A DNA stretch of 64,000 bases from an uncultured Dehalococcoidia bacterium. Lineage in GTDB: Bacteria; Chloroflexota; Dehalococcoidia; Lucifugimonadales; UBA3495. Below the pieces are notes generated by a model. It was not told the DNA's origin. It ran no database searches and was given only the letters and a program-made list of their open reading frames with translations. Each line of letters opens with the position of its first letter. Position 1 is the first letter of the stretch. Position numbers and translations under genes: made by a program. Shown here piece by piece: positions 59,240 to 64,000 of the stretch. The DNA is taken from the NCBI GenBank assembly GCA_951812625.1, contig CATOSP010000002.1, positions 1,746,788 through 1,810,787 on the forward strand, written 5' to 3'.

Positions 59240-61672
59240 CTACTCGCACTTGTTCCATCCGCAGGAGACGCACTTGATGCATCCCTCCTGGAACACCACC
59301 GGGCCATTGCAGTCAGGGCACTTCCTGCCTTGCTGGTAACCGTTGCCGTTGCTCGCCCCGTTCATGTCAGATCCGGCGAGCATCTTCATCTGGACTCCGT
59401 TGGACGGGTAGTTGGGAGCCAGGTCCGGGTCCTCGCCGATGTGGCGTTCCAGTGCCAGGGCCACGGCATCGGGGCCAGACCGCACTAGGGTGCCATCGTC
59501 CCAGGCCGGGCAGCACGTGATCCCCCGCAAGTGTTCGATGACTACCCTGGGATCAATGCGGGACCGAAGGGCCACTGAGACCAACCTGGATATGGCCTCG
59601 AGTTGGGCGGAGTCACATCCCCCTGCCTTGCCCAGATTGCCGAACAACTCGAATGGGTGACCCTGCTCGTCGAAGTTGATCGTAACGTACATGTTCCCGT
59701 GGCCGGTCCTCACGCGCTCTGTGACCCCCGTGATCGCTTGGGGTCTATCCCGAGGGGTCTGGTATGGGTCGGCCGCCTGCTCTGCGAGTGCCGCGGCGAT
59801 CAGGGCATCCACATCGGGGGTGGACTCTACCCCCGTTTCCCCCGTGCTGAGCACTTGCCCAGCCTTGCTGCCGTCCCGGTACACCGTGATTCCTTTGCAC
59901 TCCAGCTCATAGGCCAGCATGTAGGCATTGGCCACGTCCTCCACCGTGGCATCGTGGGGGAAGTTGATGGTCTTGGACACCGAGTTGTCGGTGTACTTCT
60001 GGAACGCGGCCTGCATTCGCACGTGCCATTCCGGGCTGATGTCGTGGGACGTACGGAACACGTCCTTGATCCACTGGGGAATCTTGAACTGTGAGTCAAG
60101 GCGGGAAAGGCTGCCCGTCCGGGCCAGTTCCTCCATCAACTCTTCCGAGTAGATCCCCTCGTGCCTCGCCACCGCCTCGAAGTACGGGTTGGCCTCCACC
60201 AGCCGGGTATTGTCCATCACGTTGCGCACATAGCTCAGGGCAAACAGGGGTTCAATGCCGCTTGAGGCTCCTGCAATGATGCTGATGGTGCCGGTGGGCG
60301 CGATCGTCGTCGGCGCGGAGTTGCGCATGGGCGCCGGGGCATCAGAGTGGTTATAGATGCTGCCTTCCCATGCCGGGAAACTGCCCCGCTCTCCCGCCAA
60401 TTCCTCGGACGCCCGGTGAGTCTCCTCCTTCACCCTGCGCATGACTTCCTCAGCCAGGGCAACGCCTTCCTCGGAGTCATAGCCGATGCCCAGTTGTACC
60501 AGCAGGTCCGAGAAGCCCATGACGCCTAGCCCGATGCGCCGTGTCTTCTTGCTCATCTCGTCGATTTCTGGAATCGGGTACTCGTTCCTGTCGATGACGT
60601 TGTCCAGCATATGGACCGTGGTCTTGACCACCCGGGCCAGCCGCTCCCAGTCAATCTCAACACCGCCAGATGCCGGGTAGCAGACCATCCGTGCCAGGTT
60701 CACCGACGCCAGGTTGCAGGACTCGTAGGGAAGGAGGGGCTGTTCCCCGCACGGATTCGTGCTTTCGATTCTCCCCAGTTGCGGGTTGGGGTTTTCATCG
60801 TTGATGAAATCAAGAAATATCAGCCCCGGGTCCCCGGTCTGCCATGCCATCTGGGCGATCTGGTCGAACACCTCTCGCGCGTTCAGCCTGCCCGTCACCT
60901 CACCGGTCCGGGGGTTGATCAGGTCATAGTCCTGGTTGGACTTGAGCCGCTCCATGAAATCTGTGGTCACCGCCACGGAGATGTTGAAGTTATTGAGGTT
61001 CCTTCCATCCTTCTTGGCCTCGATGAAAGCGAGAACGTCGGGATGGTCCACGTTCAGGATTCCCATGTTCGCGCCCCGCCGCGTGCCGCCCTGCTTCACC
61101 ACGTCGGTCGCCGTGTCGAAGGCGCGGATGAAGCTGACCGGGCCGCTGGCGATTCCGCCGGTCGAACCCACCACGTCGCCAGAGGGCCGCAGGCGGCTGA
61201 AGGAGAACCCGGTCCCGCCGCCGCTCTTGTGGATGAGTGCAGTCTGCTTTACCCGGTCGAAGATGGAGTCAAGTGCGTCGTCCACCGGGAGAACAAAGCA
61301 GGCTGACAGCTGTTGTAGCTCTCGCCCCGCGTTCATCAAGGTCGGCGAGTTTGGCAAGACCTCCAGGCTGCGCATGGCACGATAGAACTCGTCTTCAGTG
61401 GCCTGCCGCTGTTCTTCCGTAGCGCCGTATTCCAGGTCTGCCCGTGACAGGTCGCGCGCCACCCTGCGAAACATACCATCTGGGTCTTCCAGGACGTTGC
61501 CCTCCCGGTCTTTGGACAGGTACCGGCGGTCAAGAACAACCTTCGCGTTCTCGGTAAGCTCTGGCTCCTCAGCGCCAACCGAGGCGGCGACGCCGGCTTC
61601 CCAGAGTGCAGCGTTGATGCGGCCGACCACGGGCAACGAAACATGACTTGCCGACAATCTCTCGGTCGTCAT
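59240..61672 (-). CDS. nrdJ: Vitamin B12-dependent ribonucleotide reductase (class II)
   Basis: About 810 residues from ATG 61672 (a GTG at 61714 is also possible; neither has a clear ribosome-binding site). The catalytic region includes NSPTLMNAGRELQQLSACFVLP, the active-site NPCGEQPLLPYESCNLASVN with its Cys, and the APTGTISIIAGASSGIEP glycyl-independent segment. The C-terminus has the GKAGGCDSAQLEA region and a CPDC...CVSCGW zinc element. It makes deoxynucleotides using adenosylcobalamin, with no oxygen requirement. Confidence 0.95.
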   Translation of the reverse strand: MTTERLSASHVSLPVVGRINAALWEAGVAASVGAEEPELTENAKVVLDRRYLSKDREGNVLEDPDGMFRRVARDLSRADLEYGATEEQRQATEDEFYRAMRSLEVLPNSPTLMNAGRELQQLSACFVLPVDDALDSIFDRVKQTALIHKSGGGTGFSFSRLRPSGDVVGSTGGIASGPVSFIRAFDTATDVVKQGGTRRGANMGILNVDHPDVLAFIEAKKDGRNLNNFNISVAVTTDFMERLKSNQDYDLINPRTGEVTGRLNAREVFDQIAQMAWQTGDPGLIFLDFINDENPNPQLGRIESTNPCGEQPLLPYESCNLASVNLARMVCYPASGGVEIDWERLARVVKTTVHMLDNVIDRNEYPIPEIDEMSKKTRRIGLGVMGFSDLLVQLGIGYDSEEGVALAEEVMRRVKEETHRASEELAGERGSFPAWEGSIYNHSDAPAPMRNSAPTTIAPTGTISIIAGASSGIEPLFALSYVRNVMDNTRLVEANPYFEAVARHEGIYSEELMEELARTGSLSRLDSQFKIPQWIKDVFRTSHDISPEWHVRMQAAFQKYTDNSVSKTINFPHDATVEDVANAYMLAYELECKGITVYRDGSKAGQVLSTGETGVESTPDVDALIAAALAEQAADPYQTPRDRPQAITGVTERVRTGHGNMYVTINFDEQGHPFELFGNLGKAGGCDSAQLEAISRLVSVALRSRIDPRVVIEHLRGITCCPAWDDGTLVRSGPDAVALALERHIGEDPDLAPNYPSNGVQMKMLAGSDMNGASNGNGYQQGRKCPDCNGPVVFQEGCIKCVSCGWNKCE

Positions 61673-61824
61673 AGAGGAACCGTCCTGCTCGAAAGTCTGT
61701 TGGGGGTTCCTCACTGGCGACGTACGCCGCGCCTAATGGCCAAGGGCATACTTTGGCCTGCCAAATCAGGTACGTCCCGCGACACACCCTAGCCTACAGG
61801 GTACGGTATGCCTCCCCCACCAGG

Positions 61825-61872
61825 ACGCAGTATATGGTAGGCAACGTTATATAACGGCGAGGTATTTGTCAA
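61825..61872 (-). promoter_or_regulatory. nrdJ promoter region with possible NrdR boxes
   Basis: Minus-strand TTGACA (61872-61867) is followed after 15 bp by TATAAC (61851-61846), a suboptimal spacing. Two AT-rich palindrome-like sites, ACGCAGTATATGGTAG (61825-61840) and a second one centred near 61850 (GTTATATAAC), partly resemble NrdR boxes (11 and 8 of 16 consensus positions by my count). nrdR is the gene just upstream. A cobalamin riboswitch is not visible. Confidence 0.35.
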
Positions 61873-61939
61873 TGGAAATTCGGGGCAATCTTCATGGGAA
61901 CTCAAGGAATCAGATCCCTGAGGAGAAAGCCAGCCATCA

Positions 61940-61970
61940 CCGTTACCTCTCCCTTAGGGAGAGGTAACGG
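61940..61970. terminator. 31-bp perfect palindrome after nrdR
   Basis: CCGTTACCTCTCCCT (61940-61954), a single central T and its exact complement (61956-61970) form a 15-bp stem. It lies 24 bp past the nrdR stop on the minus strand. No T-tract follows. It may be a terminator or a repeat-family insertion. Confidence 0.6.
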
Positions 61971-61993
61971 GCAAATTTGAGGAGAGTGGACTG

Positions 61994-62593
61994 TCAATCA
62001 ACGACGCCTGTGGCCTCTTCGTTCTGGTCGCCCTCGTCGGACTTCCCCACGCCGTTCCTGGCAGACCGGGCTTGGGTCGCCCCTGCAGGGACCCGTCGGC
62101 GGGTACGGCGCTTCGGCAGCGGAGCGTCTTCCAAAAGGGGCAGTTGTGTGTCCTCTCTGAGGTCCTGCACCGCCCGTTCAAAGCTTTCAATTTCCTCGAA
62201 GTTGCGATACACGCTTGCCCAGCGGATGTAGGCAACCTCGTCCACGTGGCGGAGGCGGTCCATCACCATAGAGCCCACGACTGAGGTTGGCACGTCCGCG
62301 TGGCCCATGGTGGGCAACTCCCCCTCGATTTCTTCCACAATCTTCTCGATGGTCCGCGAGGATACGGGCCGCTTGGTGCAGGCCTTCCGAATGCCGCTGA
62401 TGATCTTGTCGCGGTCAAACTCCTCCCGGCGGCCGTCCCGCTTGGTGACCATCAGCGAGTTGGACTGGACCCGCTCGTAGGTCGTAAACCGCACCCCGCA
62501 CCCTTGGCACTCCCGCCTCCGCCGTACACCGTTTTCAACAATGCGGGAATCGGTAACCTTGGAGTCCAGTATGTCGCAATAGGGGCAGCGCAA
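61994..62593 (-). CDS. nrdR: Transcriptional repressor NrdR
   Basis: 199 residues from TTG 62593 (MRCPYCDILDSKVTDSR), preceded by a G-rich ribosome-binding tract; the longer frame to 62635 is not conserved. The zinc ribbon is Cys3-x2-Cys6 and Cys29-x2-Cys32. The ATP-cone follows (SLMVTKRDGRREEFDRDKIISGIRKA). NrdR represses ribonucleotide reductase genes through NrdR boxes, and nrdJ lies downstream on the same strand. The C-terminal tail of about 45 residues is longer and more basic than usual. Confidence 0.94.
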   Translation of the reverse strand: MRCPYCDILDSKVTDSRIVENGVRRRRECQGCGVRFTTYERVQSNSLMVTKRDGRREEFDRDKIISGIRKACTKRPVSSRTIEKIVEEIEGELPTMGHADVPTSVVGSMVMDRLRHVDEVAYIRWASVYRNFEEIESFERAVQDLREDTQLPLLEDAPLPKRRTRRRVPAGATQARSARNGVGKSDEGDQNEEATGVVD

Positions 62594-63087
62594 GTTCCCC
62601 CCTTGCCCATGGCGGATTGCTAGACCTGGCGGCAAACTACTAGATACTGTTGCTGCCCGGTCTATGACTACAACAAAGTGTGGCCATTTTATGCACGGCG
62701 CGTCTGTCGGTCAACACCTGCCATCGGATTGGGCCGAAAACGGCGACGACGGGGACGTTCGGCAGGGGCAGTAGCGCGCAATTCAGTGCCTGCCCCGGCT
62801 CCGTCGCGGGTGGTTTCCCTTTTGGTCTCTTTGTCGGACCCCGAATTACTGACACTTGCTTCTTTCAAACCCCGGTTGCCAGTCCTTATCATGTCTTGTA
62901 TGCCTCAGGGTCGGACCACCGCCCTGACCGGGAACGAAATCCAATCCGCCACTCGGGGAACCGGCCCAATGCGCGCAGGCCGGTCCTGTAGCGGTCATGG
63001 ATCAGCGTTCTCGATGCCCGGGGATATCCCATGGACCGTCCCGCACCCTTACCCAAGGCCCGCCCGATGCGACGGAATTCGTAAAAG
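62594..63087. other. Noncoding interval without a recognised gene
   Basis: No frame looks like a real gene. It contains the upstream region of nrdR and, at its right end, leads into the repeats ahead of the gene at 63186. No further signal is convincing to me. Confidence 0.4.
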
Positions 63088-63118
63088 TGAGCGGAAATGA
63101 GCGGAAATGGAGGGGAAA
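63088..63118 (+). repeat. Tandem TGAGCGGAAA repeats
   Basis: TGAGCGGAAA occurs at 63088-63097 and 63098-63107, then a degenerate third unit at 63108-63118. The core TGA(C/G)CGGAAA also occurs in the two repeats before the gene at 15778. A GGGAAA/TTTCCC hairpin follows. Confidence 0.6.
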
Positions 63119-63185
63119 CTGAAATTTTTCCCTTCCAGTCCCTCCCCTCTCCGGGAATAAATCTCAAAGGAGCCGACACCGGAAA

Positions 63186-63578
63186 ATGAGAAGCGAAATC
63201 AGGTCCCTCCAGGCCCGCGTCCGAGCCCTCCAGCGCAAGTACGCACCCCAACTCGCCTTCATCAAGCTGCGCCAACTGGCTGAGGACTACATCCTCGAAT
63301 GCGAGAAAGCCCGCGACGAGAACAAACCCCAGCCCGAGACCCATTCATTCATCAAGAAGATAGTCAAGGCCGGCTTCCGCCTTCGCACATTCATCGCCCT
63401 CCACAAATGCGTGGACCGGTTCCAGGGCAAGGACGCCATCCCCGAGCCCAGGGACATCCTGCTTGCCCTGCTTCCTTATGACTGGGAGCGGATTAACCGG
63501 CACATGCCCAGGAAGTCGGAGCTTGACCAGGAGGTTGAAGAGCGTCCCTGGCGGGAATGGGCCACTGCCGAAGCTTAG
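63186..63578 (+). CDS. Small alpha-helical protein, paralogue of the 15.8 kb gene; function unknown
   Basis: 130 residues. The N-terminal 95 residues align with the 175-residue protein at 15778 (see its entry), keeping the LxxxVxALxRKYA opening, the KxGxRxR segment, one Cys and a LPxxRxxLxALLP close. The C-terminal tail (DWERINRHMPRKSELDQEV) differs. The start has AGGAG at 63169. No catalytic motif is visible. Confidence 0.6.
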   Translation: MRSEIRSLQARVRALQRKYAPQLAFIKLRQLAEDYILECEKARDENKPQPETHSFIKKIVKAGFRLRTFIALHKCVDRFQGKDAIPEPRDILLALLPYDWERINRHMPRKSELDQEVEERPWREWATAEA

Positions 63579-63717
63579 GGAACCTGCTTTTGGGCCTGCC
63601 GGTGGGTGGGAATGGGCGGATCTAAGGGGAACCCAGAAAGGTCTCGGCTGTCGAGCACTCAGCCGGGCCGCCAGTAATGGAACGCTGCCGCTTTTGGGCG
63701 TGAGGTGGACAAGATAG

Positions 63718-63743
63718 GAGGCCGCCCCGCGTGGAGCGGCCTC
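63718..63743. terminator. Terminator-like hairpin between convergent genes
   Basis: GAGGCCGC and GCGGCCTC form an 8-bp stem with a 10-nt loop. It lies between the small-protein gene and the convergent ftsZ end. Confidence 0.6.
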
Positions 63744-63835
63744 AGAAGGGTTCCCGGCGCCCAGAGTTGCGAATTGTGCCGAATAGGGTGATTAGTGCTG
63801 TTGGGCCTCCGAGAATATTACTCCCAACCGTACGC

Positions 63836-64000
63836 CTACCGGAAGAAGCCCCGGTTTCGGCCGGAGGACTGTCGCCGCAGGAAGCTTGGAACGTCCAGTT
63901 CTTCCTCGCTCTCGGGAATCACGTCCTGGAGCAGTCGCTCCAATTCGGCTTCCCTGGCGAGCTGGGCGTCCTGGGCCACCGGGAAGGCCGCAGCCACCAT
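63836..64000 (-). CDS. ftsZ: Cell division protein FtsZ, C-terminal fragment
   Basis: The last 54 residues of a gene that continues beyond the right edge; the frame stays open at 64000. The segment AQLAREAELERLLQDVIPESE is a linker and ELDVPSFLRRQ is the conserved FtsZ C-terminal peptide that binds partner proteins such as FtsA, SepF and ZipA. Stop TAG is at 63838-63836. The N-terminal GTPase part is outside the window. Confidence 0.78.
   Translation of the reverse strand: MVAAAFPVAQDAQLAREAELERLLQDVIPESEEELDVPSFLRRQSSGRNRGFFR

Noticed and set aside
59240..61990. Cobalamin riboswitch upstream of nrdJ
   Set aside because: nrdJ is B12-dependent, so I looked for the B12-box pattern on the minus strand between nrdJ and nrdR. 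No recognisable B12 box or supporting helices are visible.

Overview
The window is a gene-dense, GC-rich (about 60% by eye) bacterial chromosome segment, almost entirely housekeeping and catabolic genes, with no prophage, transposase, CRISPR array or plasmid functions visible. Several features point to a Chloroflexota lineage of the Dehalococcoidia/SAR202 type, although this is inference without a database search: cobalamin-dependent ribonucleotide reductase, many flavin and hot-dog oxidoreductases, thiolase plus DUF35 pairs, split sulfopyruvate-decarboxylase-like TPP enzymes, and an EF-Tu operon carrying tRNA genes.

Layout. 0-3.7 kb (+): threonine synthase tail, folE, a GNAT/FemAB-like transferase, a GT4 glycosyltransferase and a DUF502 membrane protein. 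3.8-9.6 kb: thiolase/DUF35 pair, PIG-L deacetylase, DUF885 peptidase, EthD-like protein and an SDR lacking its YxxxK motif. 9.8-15.1 kb (-): the translation/transcription operon tRNA-Thr(TGT), tRNA-Tyr(GTA), tRNA-Thr(GGT), tuf, rpmG, secE, nusG, rplK, rplA, rplJ, rplL, with a strong promoter at its head and an L10 leader before rplJ. rpoB and rpoC do not follow. 15.1-16.3 kb: a repeat-rich noncoding stretch in front of a small protein whose paralogue lies at 63.2 kb. 16.4-22.8 kb: a catabolic set (FAD-linked oxidase, F420/FMN-type PPOX protein, LigB-type dioxygenase, luciferase-like monooxygenase, cyclase/hydrolase). 22.8-27.2 kb: membrane protein, HtpX and EtfB/EtfA. 27.3-30.9 kb (-): P1 peptidase, DUF2520 dehydrogenase, panB and panC, forming a pantothenate operon.

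31.3-36 kb: bacterioferritin and its ferredoxin, SDR, nitroreductase, Rieske protein, a GatC-like orphan and an SbcD/Mre11-like nuclease. 36.2-37.5 kb: coiled-coil zinc-ribbon protein and RNase P RNA. 37.6-42.5 kb: TPP enzyme pair, PHP phosphoesterase, two MaoC-like hot-dog halves, VOC protein and SDR. 42.6-45.9 kb: gatC, gatA and asnS. 45.9-50.3 kb: a degenerate adenine-methylase-like protein, a second TPP enzyme pair, a third TPP subunit without its cofactor motif, and a cupin. 50.4-57.1 kb (-): dehydrogenase, alpha/beta hydrolase, MFS transporter, P-loop kinase, DegV, a PadR/HAAS module and YggT. 57.1-62.6 kb (-): proC, pdxA, nrdJ and nrdR. The right edge holds a paralogue of the 15.8 kb protein and the C-terminal end of ftsZ on the minus strand.

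The points most worth a second look are the pantothenate operon with a possible peptide source of beta-alanine, the TPP-enzyme/degenerate-methylase neighbourhood at 45.9-49.3 kb, and the paralogous small-protein loci preceded by iteron-like repeats.
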